From contig NZ_CAJYQD010000014.1 of the NCBI RefSeq assembly GCF_913776855.1, positions 124,001 through 188,000 of the forward strand: a stretch of 64,000 nt of DNA, read 5' to 3'. Below, piece after piece: positions 9,204 through 18,016 of this stretch. The first letter of the stretch is position 1, and the number at the start of each line of letters is the position of its first letter. The notes beneath the pieces are model-generated. The model saw only the letters and a list, made by a program, of their open reading frames with translations, did not search any database and had not been told where the DNA came from. This DNA is from an uncultured Sphingomonas sp. Its GTDB lineage: Bacteria; Pseudomonadota; Alphaproteobacteria; Sphingomonadales; Sphingomonadaceae. The translations under genes and the position numbers were made by a program.

Positions 9204-12011
9204 GTGAAGCGTTTCGTCGTGGTGAAGGCTGTCGCACTGGCGGCGGCGGGGTTGCCGGCGCTTGCCTGGGCCAGCGAAACGCCACTCTATCAATCCGCGC
9301 CGGCGTGGGTCAGCGCACCGCCCGCAATCCCCGCGACACCGGTCGACGAACTGCCGCCGCTGGTGCTGCTCGATTTCCAGAAGCGGATCGAGGGCGACAA
9401 GCTGACGTCCTATGTCCATCAGCGGACCCGGATCGCGAGTGCGGAAATGCTGTCGCAGGCGGCGACGCTGGCGCTGCCCTGGGCGCCGGACAAGGGCGAC
9501 CTGATCATCCATGCGCTCACCATCCTGCGGGGCGACCAGCGGATCGACCTGCTGGCCAAGGGGCAGAAGTTCACCGTATTGCGCCGCGAACAGTCGCTGG
9601 AGCAGCGCGAGCTGACCGGCATCCTGACGGCGACGCTGGCGGTGGAGGGGCTGGAGGTCGGCGATCTGCTCGACCTGCGGTTTTCGGTCACGGGTCGCGA
9701 TCCGGCGCTGGGCGGGCGGGTGCAGGATGTGGTGGCGCTGCCCGCGCTGCCGCTGCGCATCGGCGCCGGGCGGGTACGGTATCTGTGGTCGGGCAACAGC
9801 GCGCCGAACTACAAGATCCTTGCCGATGGCGTTACCGCGACGCCGGTGCGGAAGGGCGACCTGTCCGAACTCAGTTTCGCGCTGCCCGCGCCGAAGCCCA
9901 AGGATATGCCGGAGGATGCCCCCGCACGCTATCGCCGGCCGCCGCTGATCGAGGTGGCAAGCTTTGCCGACTGGGCCGATGTGTCGCGGACCTTCGTACC
10001 GCTTTACAAGACCGACGGGCTGATCGCGTCAGGCAGTCCGCTGGCCGCCGAGGTCGCTGCGATCCAGAAGGCGGACGCGACGCCGATCGGCCGGGCGCAG
10101 CGCGCGCTGGAGCTGGTGCAGGACAAGATCCGCTATCTGGCGGTCGGGATGGATGGTGGGAACTATGTCCCGCAAACCGCTGCGAAGACGTGGGAAGTTC
10201 GGTACGGCGATTGCAAGGCCAAGACGCTGATGCTCCTTGCCATGCTGCACGCGATGGGGATCCAAGCGGAACCGGTCGTCGCCCATGTCGGGTTGGGCGA
10301 TGCGGTGCCCGACCGACTGCCAAGCGCGGCGGCGTTCAACCATGTGTTCGTGCGGGCGACGATCGATGGTGAGGTGCTGTGGCTGGACGGGACCGGCAGC
10401 AATGCGCGCCTGGCCGACATCCATGACACGCCTGGCGTCGGCTATGTCCTGCCGATCCGGGCCGCCGGCGCGACGCCGATCCGGATCGAGACGCATCCCA
10501 ACGCGCGCGCCATCGCCAGCGTGACGATCGACGCGGACGAAAGTGCGGCGGTCGACCTGCCCAGTGCGGTCAATGTAACGATGGTGACGCACGGCCAGAT
10601 GGCGGCCCAGCTGCGCGCGGCGAAGAGCCAGATCGGCCCTAAGGAGCAGCGCGAGCTGATCTCGACGATCCTCCAACAGGCGGTCGGTGAGGGGCAGTTC
10701 GCCGATGGCACGATCACGCCCGATGCCGCGACCGGCGATGTGGTCGTACGGGCCAGGGGGGTGGTGAATACCAGCTGGGGCGTCGAGGACCGACGGCGCA
10801 AGCGGTCGCTGGGCGGGCAGCTGGCCGATATGAATTTCGTCCCCGATCGCAGCCGCCCGGACTGGAGCAATATCCCGGTCGCGGGGCCGCCGCTCTTTGG
10901 CGTGGAGCGGCATGTCCGGGTGAAGCTGCCCGATGGCGGACGCGGCTTCACGCTGGAGGGAACGGCGGACGCCGACCAGCGGCTGGCAGGCTTCGTCGTC
11001 AAGCGCACGACGCGGCTGCACGGCGGGACGATCAGCATGGACGAGCGGTTCGACGGAACCGGCGTCGAGGTGCCGGCAACGCGGATCGCGATGGAGCGCG
11101 ACGCGGTGGCGACCGCCAAGGCCAATATCCCGCGCGTGGTCGCGCCGGTCGACACGCCGCGTCGCTGGACGCTCGATAGCGCGACGCTGGCCAAGGCGAG
11201 CCAGGTGCAGGCGATCCGCGCCGTCTATGGCAAGGCGATCGCCGCCGATCCTGACGAGATGAGCGGGTATCAGAGCCGCGCCGCGTTCGAAGCGGGGATC
11301 GGCAATTATCGCGCGGCACTCACCGATCTGGATAAGGTGATTGCGAAGGAGCCGACCGTCGACCTCTATGCCCAGCGTTCGCAGACCTATGCCAATCTGG
11401 GCGACCTGCCCAAGGCGCTGGCCGATGCCGAACGGGCACGCGCGCTGGACCCGGCCTCCTATCTCGCGATCGGGCAGGTGGTGCAGATGAAGGGCGAGAT
11501 GGGCGATGTGAAGGGCGCGCAGGCGTTGCTGGACGAACGCATCGCGCTGGGCGGCGAACAGCGTGCGGTTCTGCGCCAGATGAAGGCCAGCCTGCTCGGC
11601 GATTTCGGCGATCCGAAGGACGCGGTGGCGCTGTTCGATACGCTGATCGCCGAAAAGCCGGGGTCGCCGGTGCTGTTGAACGGGCGGTGCTGGGTGAAGG
11701 GTACGCGATCGGTGATGCTCGACACGGCGCTGAAGGACTGTACCAGCGCGATCGAGCTGAGCAACGATACCCTCGCCGCGCTCGATAGCCGGGCGCTCGT
11801 CTGGTACCGGATGGGCCGGTATCCGGAGGCGCTGGCCGATCTCGACACGGTGCTGGCCGCCAATCCCGACATGGCGGCCAGCCGCTATGTCCGCGGCGCC
11901 GTGCTGAAGGCGATGGGGCGCGATGGCGAGGCGCAGGGCGAGCTGGCGCTGGCGCGGCGGATCAGCCCGACGATCGACCGGCAATATGCCCGCTATGGGT
12001 TCAAGATGTAG
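9204..12011 (+). CDS. DUF3857, transglutaminase-like and TPR protein
   Basis: A 935-residue exported protein. After a signal peptide (VKRFVVVKAVALAAAG and a cleavage region near AWASE) come a DUF3857 domain (about residues 55-230), a transglutaminase-like core (about 290-420) and C-terminal TPR repeats (about 680-930). The papain-like triad is visible as Cys337 in YGDCKAKT, His380 in FNHVFV and Asp395 in WLDGTG. Such proteins are periplasmic or surface-exposed; substrates are unknown, and peptide or protein modification is plausible. The GTG start at 9204 follows a GGGGGG-rich ribosome-binding site. The gene stands alone and ends at a strong bidirectional hairpin. Confidence 0.88.
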   Translation: MKRFVVVKAVALAAAGLPALAWASETPLYQSAPAWVSAPPAIPATPVDELPPLVLLDFQKRIEGDKLTSYVHQRTRIASAEMLSQAATLALPWAPDKGDLIIHALTILRGDQRIDLLAKGQKFTVLRREQSLEQRELTGILTATLAVEGLEVGDLLDLRFSVTGRDPALGGRVQDVVALPALPLRIGAGRVRYLWSGNSAPNYKILADGVTATPVRKGDLSELSFALPAPKPKDMPEDAPARYRRPPLIEVASFADWADVSRTFVPLYKTDGLIASGSPLAAEVAAIQKADATPIGRAQRALELVQDKIRYLAVGMDGGNYVPQTAAKTWEVRYGDCKAKTLMLLAMLHAMGIQAEPVVAHVGLGDAVPDRLPSAAAFNHVFVRATIDGEVLWLDGTGSNARLADIHDTPGVGYVLPIRAAGATPIRIETHPNARAIASVTIDADESAAVDLPSAVNVTMVTHGQMAAQLRAAKSQIGPKEQRELISTILQQAVGEGQFADGTITPDAATGDVVVRARGVVNTSWGVEDRRRKRSLGGQLADMNFVPDRSRPDWSNIPVAGPPLFGVERHVRVKLPDGGRGFTLEGTADADQRLAGFVVKRTTRLHGGTISMDERFDGTGVEVPATRIAMERDAVATAKANIPRVVAPVDTPRRWTLDSATLAKASQVQAIRAVYGKAIAADPDEMSGYQSRAAFEAGIGNYRAALTDLDKVIAKEPTVDLYAQRSQTYANLGDLPKALADAERARALDPASYLAIGQVVQMKGEMGDVKGAQALLDERIALGGEQRAVLRQMKASLLGDFGDPKDAVALFDTLIAEKPGSPVLLNGRCWVKGTRSVMLDTALKDCTSAIELSNDTLAALDSRALVWYRMGRYPEALADLDTVLAANPDMAASRYVRGAVLKAMGRDGEAQGELALARRISPTIDRQYARYGFKM

Positions 12012-12031
12012 GAAGCGGTCGGTCCGAATGG

Positions 12032-12063
12032 AAAACGGCGGGGGATCGCTCTCCCGCCGTTTC
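12032..12063. terminator. Bidirectional hairpin terminator
   Basis: The sequence AAAACGGCGGGGGA, a short loop and TCCCGCCGTTT form a GC-rich stem flanked by an A-run on one side and a T-run on the other. It lies between the convergent DUF3857 and deoxyhypusine-synthase-like genes and can serve both. Confidence 0.75.
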
Positions 12064-12087
12064 CGCATCCAGCGATGTGCCGACCGG

Positions 12088-13140
12088 TCAGTCGAACATC
12101 TTGCCGAAGGCGCGCTTCGCGCGGTCCTTCCACGCACCGCGATGGTACGCGTCCGAGGCGAGGAGCGGCATGACCGACCCGGCCTCGGCGAACACCATCT
12201 GTTCGAGCGCGGTGTCGACCTTGCCCCAGCTGGCCGCTTCCTTCAGCGTCGACGACGAGCAGGCGCCGTCTCGCACGTCGGCGACGGTGATCTGCACCGC
12301 GTACTTGTGCATCTCGACATCGTCGTGACCGAGGATTTCGGCGCAGACCACGGTGTCCTGGATGAAGTTCTTCGGCACGCCGCCGCCGATCATCAGCAGG
12401 CCGGTGGTGCCCGCCTTGATCTTGATATCGGTCAGTTCGCGGAAGTCGGCGATGGCGTCGAGCACCATGTACGGCTTGCCTTCCTTCGCGCGGTCGACCT
12501 GGTGCTTGACCAGACCGAAGCCGGCCGAACTGTCGACGAACGCCGGGCAGAAGATCGGCACGTCATGCTCATAGGCGAGCTTGACGAGGCTGTTTTCCTT
12601 CTTGCCATGCGCCGACAGATACTTGCCCATCTCACGGATGAAGGCGCGCGACGAATAGGCCTTCGGCTCCAGCGAGTCGGCGATCTTGCCGATCGTGTGG
12701 TCGCAATCCTGCAGCTGTTCTTCGTCGATATAGGTGTCGTAGATACGGTCGATGTAGAGCGAGCGCAGCGTGTTGTCGTCGGGGATTTCCAGCGCCTGAT
12801 AATGCTTGTGGCCCAGCCCTTCGAAGAAATCCATGTCGACGATCGACGCGCCGGTCGCGACGACGCCGTCGATCATGTTCGAGCGCAGGAGTTCGGCATA
12901 GAGGTCCATGCAGCCGCCGGCCGAGGTCGAGCCGGCGATCACGAGGAAGATCGAGCAGTCCTTGTCCTCCAGCATCTGGTTGTAGATGCGGGTGGCGCGC
13001 GCGAGGTCGCGGCTGGTGAAGCTCATCTTGCCCATGGCGTCGATGATTGGGCGGGCGTCGAACTTGGTGATGTCGACATGTTCGACGGTGGTCGAAAGCA
13101 GTTCGGCCTTGCGGGTGTCGTTGATCGTCGTGTCGGTCAT
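12088..13140 (-). CDS. Deoxyhypusine synthase-like protein (possible homospermidine synthase)
   Basis: A 350-residue NAD-dependent enzyme of the deoxyhypusine synthase family. The N-terminal half has the AGSTSAGGCMD and NMIDGVVATGAS segments that line the NAD site, and the C-terminal part has ASWGKVD, which contains the lysine (Lys307) equivalent to the catalytic lysine of eukaryotic enzymes. Bacteria lack the eIF5A target, and characterised bacterial homologues have been described as homospermidine synthases. Its neighbour on the same strand is ornithine decarboxylase, which makes putrescine, so a putrescine-to-homospermidine route is the best reading. The exact substrate remains inference. 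Confidence 0.88.
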   Translation of the reverse strand: MTDTTINDTRKAELLSTTVEHVDITKFDARPIIDAMGKMSFTSRDLARATRIYNQMLEDKDCSIFLVIAGSTSAGGCMDLYAELLRSNMIDGVVATGASIVDMDFFEGLGHKHYQALEIPDDNTLRSLYIDRIYDTYIDEEQLQDCDHTIGKIADSLEPKAYSSRAFIREMGKYLSAHGKKENSLVKLAYEHDVPIFCPAFVDSSAGFGLVKHQVDRAKEGKPYMVLDAIADFRELTDIKIKAGTTGLLMIGGGVPKNFIQDTVVCAEILGHDDVEMHKYAVQITVADVRDGACSSSTLKEAASWGKVDTALEQMVFAEAGSVMPLLASDAYHRGAWKDRAKRAFGKMFD

Positions 13141-13273
13141 GATGGTCCCATCATCATCGATAAGCCGTCGTCGTTATGGGGACGCGGAAACCCGGTTTGG
13201 CCTCCTGCCCACACATGCGGGAGGAGCCGATGGCGGTCGCATAGCGGCAAAGCCATGCAAAGCCCACCCCCGG

Positions 13274-13300
13274 CCCCTCCCGCATCGCTGCGGGAAGGGG
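13274..13300 (-). terminator. Hairpin downstream of ornithine decarboxylase
   Basis: CCCCTCCCGCA, loop TCGC and TGCGGGAAGGGG form a stable stem in the 185-base gap between the decarboxylase and the deoxyhypusine synthase-like gene. It has no T-run, so it may attenuate rather than end transcription, or be a REP-type element. Confidence 0.45.
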
Positions 13301-13325
13301 GAGGTGGTCGATTAGAAGCGGCTGG

Positions 13326-14597
13326 TTACAGCTTGACGACGTTGTTCGACACGAACGCCGGAACCGGATCGAGTTCGATATACATCGACTCCATCGGTTC
13401 GTCGTCGGTCACGACGGTTTCGCCATTGCCGAAACCGTTGAACGCGGTCCGCATCGCCGAGCCATAGGCGCCGAGCATCCCGATCTCGAAATAGTCGCCG
13501 CTGCGGGTATCGGCCGGAAGCGGGAACGGGCCCTTCATCTGGTCGATGTCGTCGCAGGTCGGACCCCAGAAGCTGAAGTCCATGTCGCGGGCGTCCGATT
13601 CCGGCTGCCGCAGCAGCTGCACCGGATATTTCCAGCCGATATGCGCGGCATCGAACAGCGAGCCATAGGCGCCGTCGTTGATGAACAGCTCGGCCCCGCG
13701 ACGATGTTCGACGCGGACGACGACCGACGCATATTCGGCGCACAGCGACCGGCCGGGCTCGGCCCACAATTCGGCCGAATAGCTGATCGGCAGGCTTTCG
13801 AACGCGCGGTGGATCGTTTCGAAGAAACGCTCCAGCGGCGGCGGGGTCATGCCGGGATAGCGCGACGGGAAGCCGCCGCCGACATCGATCACGTCGACGG
13901 TGACGCCCGCTTCGACGATGGCGGCGCGGACGCGCTCCATCGCACCCGAATAGGCGTCGGGCGACATGGTCTGGCTGCCGACATGGAAGCAGATGCCCAG
14001 CGCATCGGCGACCTGGCGGGTCGCGATCAGCAGGTCCTTTGCCTCACCCTGCGCGACACCGAACTTAGACCCGAGCGAAAGCTTCGCATATTCCGACGAC
14101 ACGCGCATCCGGACGCACAGCGTCAGGTCGGTCGCGCCTTCGGTGGCGGCGACGATCTTGTGCAGTTCGTCCATGCTGTCGAGCGAGAAGGTGCGCACGC
14201 CATGCTCGAAATAGGCTTCGGCAATCGCTTCCGGCGCCTTGATCGGGTGCATGAAGTGGCAGGTCGCGTCCGGCAGCGTCGACTTCACCAGACGAACCTC
14301 GCCGATCGACGCGGTGTCATAGTGGACGATGCCGTTGTCCCACAGGACACGGAGCAGGTCGGGCGACGGATTCGCCTTCACCGCATACATCGAGCGGCCC
14401 GGAAACTTCTCCACGAAGAATCGGGCGGCGCGCGCGGCGGCGTGCGGGCGAACGAGCGTGACCGGTTCGACGGGTCGGCGCTCTGCAATGTCGATCCCGC
14501 GCTCGAAGGAGGAGCTACGGGCGATAAAGGGGGCAGCTAGCCCCAGCGCGCTATAGTGCTTGGCCAATTCAAGGGACCTCCAATTGCCTTTCGGCAT
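13326..14597 (-). CDS. Type III PLP-dependent decarboxylase (probable ornithine decarboxylase)
   Basis: A roughly 423-residue fold-type III (alanine-racemase-like) decarboxylase. The PLP lysine is Lys74 in MYAVKANP; HVGSQTM, the glycine-rich VIDVGGGFPSRYP, and the active-site GPTCDDIDQ with its catalytic cysteine follow. This pattern fits ornithine/arginine-type decarboxylases rather than LysA. The product would be putrescine, feeding the deoxyhypusine synthase-like enzyme next door. ATG 14597 gives MPKGNWRS; a TTG at 14567 is also possible, because GGAGG lies nine bases upstream of it. The frame remains open further upstream but the extra residues do not look like this family. Confidence 0.88.
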   Translation of the reverse strand: MPKGNWRSLELAKHYSALGLAAPFIARSSSFERGIDIAERRPVEPVTLVRPHAAARAARFFVEKFPGRSMYAVKANPSPDLLRVLWDNGIVHYDTASIGEVRLVKSTLPDATCHFMHPIKAPEAIAEAYFEHGVRTFSLDSMDELHKIVAATEGATDLTLCVRMRVSSEYAKLSLGSKFGVAQGEAKDLLIATRQVADALGICFHVGSQTMSPDAYSGAMERVRAAIVEAGVTVDVIDVGGGFPSRYPGMTPPPLERFFETIHRAFESLPISYSAELWAEPGRSLCAEYASVVVRVEHRRGAELFINDGAYGSLFDAAHIGWKYPVQLLRQPESDARDMDFSFWGPTCDDIDQMKGPFPLPADTRSGDYFEIGMLGAYGSAMRTAFNGFGNGETVVTDDEPMESMYIELDPVPAFVSNNVVKL

Positions 14598-14706
14598 ACG
14601 GTGACAAAAGCTGCCTTGCGGTTGGAAGTCCCATGGGGCAGCGGAGGCGCGATCTATGACCCACAAACCTTGATGTAAAGTGGTTGTGCGGCAGAAAGTG
14701 CAATTT

Positions 14707-15669
14707 ATGACGATTATGCGACTACCGACCCGCGCCGGGGTGCGCGATGCCGCTGCGAAGATCGCGGAAATCCTGCCCCTATCTCCGCTTATGGTAAGGG
14801 AAATCAATGGTCTAGCCGTCGCTTTCAAGATGGAGGCGTTGCAGCCGGTCGGGGCGTTCAAGCTGCGTGGCGCGTGGCATCGCCTGACCGCGCTTTGCGA
14901 CGAGTCGCGGGCTCGCGGGGTGGTCGCCTTCTCGTCGGGCAATCATGCGCAGGGGGTTGCATGGGCGGCCAAGCGGCTTGGAATTGCGGCGACGATCGTC
15001 ATGCCGGCCGATGCGCCGCAGGCGAAGCTGGCGGCGACGATGGCGCTGGGTGCGGAAGTCGTCCGCTACGACCGCGCGACCGAGAGCCGGGAAAAGATCG
15101 CCGCCCATCTGGCCCATGCGCGCGGCGCGACGCTGGTGCCGAGCTTCGACGATGCGTGGGTGATCGAGGGGCAGGGATCGGCGGGGATCGAGGCGGCGGC
15201 GCAGATGGCGGCTGCGGGGCTTGCCGCCCCGGTGCGGGTCGTGGTGCCGTGTGGTGGCGGCGGTCTGGCGGCGGGGATCGCCCTCGCGCTGCCCGAGGCG
15301 GAGGTCGTGACGGTCGAGCCGGAGGGATGGGACGATATGCGTCGCAGCCTGGAGGCCGGGTGGATCGAACCGGTGGGCGATGCGCCGCCGCCAACCGCCT
15401 GCGACGCGCTGCAGACGACGCGCGTGGCCGAACGGACGTTCGACGTGCTGTCGCGGCGCGGCGCGACCGGCGTGGCGGTCAGCGAGGGCGAGATTGTCGA
15501 GGCGCAGCGCTGGGCAATGCGGCATCTGCGCACGGTGGTCGAACCGGGAGGCGCGGTCGCGTTGGCCGCCATCCTGTCCAGACGAGTGTCGGTGGTACCG
15601 GGCACGCTGGTGCTGGTGTCCGGCGGCAATGTCGATGCCGCCGCCTATGCCACGGTGCTGGCGGCATGA
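14707..15669 (+). CDS. Threonine/serine dehydratase (PLP fold type II)
   Basis: A 320-residue PLP enzyme. The Schiff-base lysine lies in AFKLRGAWHR, the substrate loop is SSGNHAQG, and the phosphate cup is CGGGGLAAG. There is no ACT-like regulatory domain, so it resembles the short catabolic threonine dehydratase or serine racemase branch rather than full-length biosynthetic IlvA. It would convert threonine or serine to an oxo-acid plus ammonia. It is divergent from the decarboxylase gene, sharing a 109-base intergenic region. Its stop overlaps the start of a small membrane protein gene. Confidence 0.88.
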   Translation: MTIMRLPTRAGVRDAAAKIAEILPLSPLMVREINGLAVAFKMEALQPVGAFKLRGAWHRLTALCDESRARGVVAFSSGNHAQGVAWAAKRLGIAATIVMPADAPQAKLAATMALGAEVVRYDRATESREKIAAHLAHARGATLVPSFDDAWVIEGQGSAGIEAAAQMAAAGLAAPVRVVVPCGGGGLAAGIALALPEAEVVTVEPEGWDDMRRSLEAGWIEPVGDAPPPTACDALQTTRVAERTFDVLSRRGATGVAVSEGEIVEAQRWAMRHLRTVVEPGGAVALAAILSRRVSVVPGTLVLVSGGNVDAAAYATVLAA

Positions 15670-15833
15670 CGCAAGGGCCGGCGGGTACGCTGCTCGCGAT
15701 CCTGATGCTGGTCGCGGGGCTGCTGGTCGTGTTCGGCATCAGGATGATCGCGCGCGGTGAACGGCGCAACGGCATCCTGATGATCATATGCGCGGTGGTG
15801 ATGGTCGGGAACGTCGCGATCTGGACCGTGTAG
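15666..15833 (+). CDS. Small two-helix membrane protein
   Basis: A 55-residue protein whose ATG (15666) overlaps the dehydratase stop codon (ATGA). Two hydrophobic segments, LLAILMLVAGLLVVFGI and GILMIICAVVMVGNVAIW, are separated by a short basic loop (ARGERRN), as expected for a helical hairpin with an internal positive loop. I do not recognise a named family. Translational coupling to the dehydratase suggests it is expressed with it, but a functional link is unproven. Confidence 0.7.
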   Translation: MTQGPAGTLLAILMLVAGLLVVFGIRMIARGERRNGILMIICAVVMVGNVAIWTV

Positions 15834-15844
15834 CCACGCCTTCG

Positions 15845-16102
15845 TTATTGGCGGGTCGAACTCATCGACGTGCCGGCATTGGCACGCTGGCGCAGCGCCT
15901 CGGCCGTCGCGTCGGCGGCGTCCGCGTCGATCTTCGCCCAGTCGGCGGCGGTATGGCAGGTGCGCATCGTCATGATCGACCCGGTCGCAGCTCCGCGACG
16001 GCAGATCTTCTTTTCGGGCGCCGGCTTTTCGATGGCAGGCGGCGTCTGTGCAGGGGCCTGAAGTGCAGTAGCGAGCAGGAGCAGGGTCAACATGGGCGGC
16101 AT
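15845..16102 (-). CDS. Small secreted protein of unknown function
   Basis: An 85-residue protein with a hydrophobic N-terminus (MLTLLLLATALQAPAQ) that resembles a signal peptide, then a Pro/Lys-rich stretch and two cysteines in KKICRRGAA and MRTCHTAADW. Short exported proteins with a K-x-C-R ... C-H-T pattern are common in sphingomonads, with no known role. ATG 16102 or ATG 16093 could be the start; neither has a strong ribosome-binding site. Confidence 0.65.
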   Translation of the reverse strand: MPPMLTLLLLATALQAPAQTPPAIEKPAPEKKICRRGAATGSIMTMRTCHTAADWAKIDADAADATAEALRQRANAGTSMSSTRQ

Positions 16103-16173
16103 CCGTACGAAGGAAATGCCGTTAGTCTATGCCGGGTTTCCAATAGGGCAAGCTTGTTATGGTATCCGGTTGC

Positions 16174-16192
16174 GACGCGGCAAAGCCGCGTC
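16174..16192. other. Small GC-rich hairpin
   Basis: GACGCGGC, loop AAA and GCCGCGTC form a perfect 8-bp stem in the 166-base gap between the small secreted protein gene and the alpha/beta hydrolase gene. It could end or pause transcription of the hydrolase gene, although no T-run follows. Confidence 0.4.
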
Positions 16193-16268
16193 GTCGGTCG
16201 GCGCAGTGGCGCCGCCAGCCGTGCTTGCCGCCGGGCGCGAATTAGCGTTGCCAATCCGCTGCACCGAG

Positions 16269-16925
16269 CTATTTGATCGGCGAGTTCGGGTCCAGCCGCA
16301 TGTCCAGATACTTGTCCACGCTGCCCATCAGTTCGGGCATTTCGTTCTGGAAGAAGTGGTTGGCGCCGGGAATGGTGTCGTGATGGATCGTGATGTGGCG
16401 CTGCGTGCGCAGCTTGTCGACCAGCTTTTGCGTGGCGGCCGGGGTCACCACCTCGTCCGCATCACCCTGAATAATGATGCCCGACGACGGGCAGGGCGCG
16501 AGGAAGGTGAAGTCGTACATGTTCGCCGGCGGGGCGATCGAGATGAAGCCGCGGATTTCCGGGCGACGCATCAGAAGCTGCATTCCGATCCACGCGCCGA
16601 AGCTGACGCCCGCGATCCACGTCGTCTGCGCTTCGGGGTGGAAGCTCTGCACCCAGTCGAGCGCGGAGGCGGCGTCCGACAGTTCGCCGACGCCGTTGTC
16701 GAACGTACCCTGGCTCTTGCCCACCCCACGGAAGTTGAAGCGCAGGGTCGCGAAGCCGCGCCGCTGGAACGTCTTGTATAGTTCCTGGACGATGCGGTTG
16801 TTCATCGTGCCGCCCGACGAGGGGTGCGGATGCAGGATCATCGCGACGGGCGCACGCGGGCGCGGGGCGGGGGCGAAACGCCCTTCCAGTCGACCTTCGG
16901 GTCCGGGGAAGATGACTTCGGGCAT
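16269..16925 (-). CDS. Alpha/beta hydrolase
   Basis: A 218-residue cytoplasmic alpha/beta hydrolase of the dienelactone-hydrolase-like group. It has HPHPSSGGTMNN near the oxyanion hole, the nucleophile elbow GVSFGAW, the acid loop QGDADEVV and the histidine in GANHFF. Proteins of this group often neighbour Fe-S assembly genes in alphaproteobacteria, and here the gene is divergent from a cysteine desulfurase with only 86 bases between starts. The physiological substrate is unknown. ATG 16925 (MPEVIFPG) fits the family start; the open frame beyond it has no homologous look. Confidence 0.85.
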   Translation of the reverse strand: MPEVIFPGPEGRLEGRFAPAPRPRAPVAMILHPHPSSGGTMNNRIVQELYKTFQRRGFATLRFNFRGVGKSQGTFDNGVGELSDAASALDWVQSFHPEAQTTWIAGVSFGAWIGMQLLMRRPEIRGFISIAPPANMYDFTFLAPCPSSGIIIQGDADEVVTPAATQKLVDKLRTQRHITIHHDTIPGANHFFQNEMPELMGSVDKYLDMRLDPNSPIK

Positions 16926-17011
16926 GGGACGTCCTGTTATGATCTGGGCGCGCGGATGGCGCGACGGGAGTTGCCGGCTATATAGGCGCACGCAATCGGA
17001 ACGGAAGTGTT

Positions 17012-18016
17012 TTGACGATCCGCATCTATCTGGACCATGCCGCGACCACCCCGATGCGGCCCGAAGCGATCGCCGCCGTGGCCGAGGGCATGGCGCGTTG
17101 GGCCAACCCGTCCAGCCCCCATGCCGAGGGGCGTGCGGCGCGGCGGGCGCTGGAGGACGCGCGGGCGCGGATCGCCGCGGCGCTGGGCTGGGACGGGGAA
17201 GTGATCCTGACCAGCGGGGCGAGCGAGGCACTGTCGATCGCGCTGCATGGCCATGATGCGGTCGCTACGACCGTCGAGCATGATGCGGTGCTACGCGTTG
17301 TCGGGGGAGAGCGGGTTCCGGTCGGTTCGGATGGACTGATCGCGCTGGCCGCGGTGCCGGAGGGGCGTCGCGTGGCGGTGCAATCGGCCAATAGCGAGAC
17401 GGGGGTGTTGCAGCCTCTCGCGGAGGTTGCGGTGCGGGCCGGGGTGCTGGTCGCGGACTGTTCACAAAGCGCGGGCAAGCTGCCGCTGCCACTGGCCGAC
17501 CTGATCGTGGTATCGGCACACAAGCTGGGCGGGCCGCCGGGGATCGGGGCGCTGCTGGTGCGCGACTTCGCGCTGCTTACGCCGACCGGCGGGCAGGAAC
17601 AGGGCTATCGCGGCGGGACCGAGAATTTACCCGGCGCGCTGGGCTTTGCCGCCGCGCTGGAGGCGCCGCGTGACTGGTTGGCCGGTGTCGCGGCATTGCG
17701 GGCCGATCTGGATGCCAGGATCAGGGCCGGCGGTGGGGAGATCATTGCCGATACCTCTCCCCGGATTGCGACCATTGCCGCGTATCGCCTGCCCGGACGG
17801 TCGGCGGCGGCGCAATTGATGCGGCTGGACAGCGCAGGGTTCGCGGTGTCGGCGGGGAGTGCCTGTTCGTCGGGTACGCTCAAGACCAGCCATGTCCTGT
17901 CCGCGATGGGCATGGATGCCAGGGCGGCGAGCGAGGTGATCCGGGTCAGCTTCGGATGGAACACGACCGCTGCGGAGGTCGATGCCTTTGCCGCCGCGTG
18001 GAGTGCGATGGCGTGA
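17012..18016 (+). CDS. Cysteine desulfurase (NifS/IscS class V aminotransferase), copy 1
   Basis: A 334-residue PLP enzyme. The start IYLDHAATTP is the class signature; the PLP lysine is in VVSAHKLGGPPG; the active-site cysteine loop is SAGSACSSG. It removes sulfur from cysteine as a persulfide for Fe-S cluster or thio-modification. At 334 residues it is shorter than E. coli IscS (about 400), with compact surface loops. The start is TTG 17012, with GGAA about eight bases upstream. It is the first of three overlapping genes, with a second desulfurase and a ferredoxin. Confidence 0.9.
   Translation: MTIRIYLDHAATTPMRPEAIAAVAEGMARWANPSSPHAEGRAARRALEDARARIAAALGWDGEVILTSGASEALSIALHGHDAVATTVEHDAVLRVVGGERVPVGSDGLIALAAVPEGRRVAVQSANSETGVLQPLAEVAVRAGVLVADCSQSAGKLPLPLADLIVVSAHKLGGPPGIGALLVRDFALLTPTGGQEQGYRGGTENLPGALGFAAALEAPRDWLAGVAALRADLDARIRAGGGEIIADTSPRIATIAAYRLPGRSAAAQLMRLDSAGFAVSAGSACSSGTLKTSHVLSAMGMDARAASEVIRVSFGWNTTAAEVDAFAAAWSAMA

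Noticed and set aside
10029..12137. A 702-codon minus-strand frame over the DUF3857 gene
   Set aside because: Composition is typical of an antisense frame and it overlaps the C-terminal TPR region of a convincing gene.
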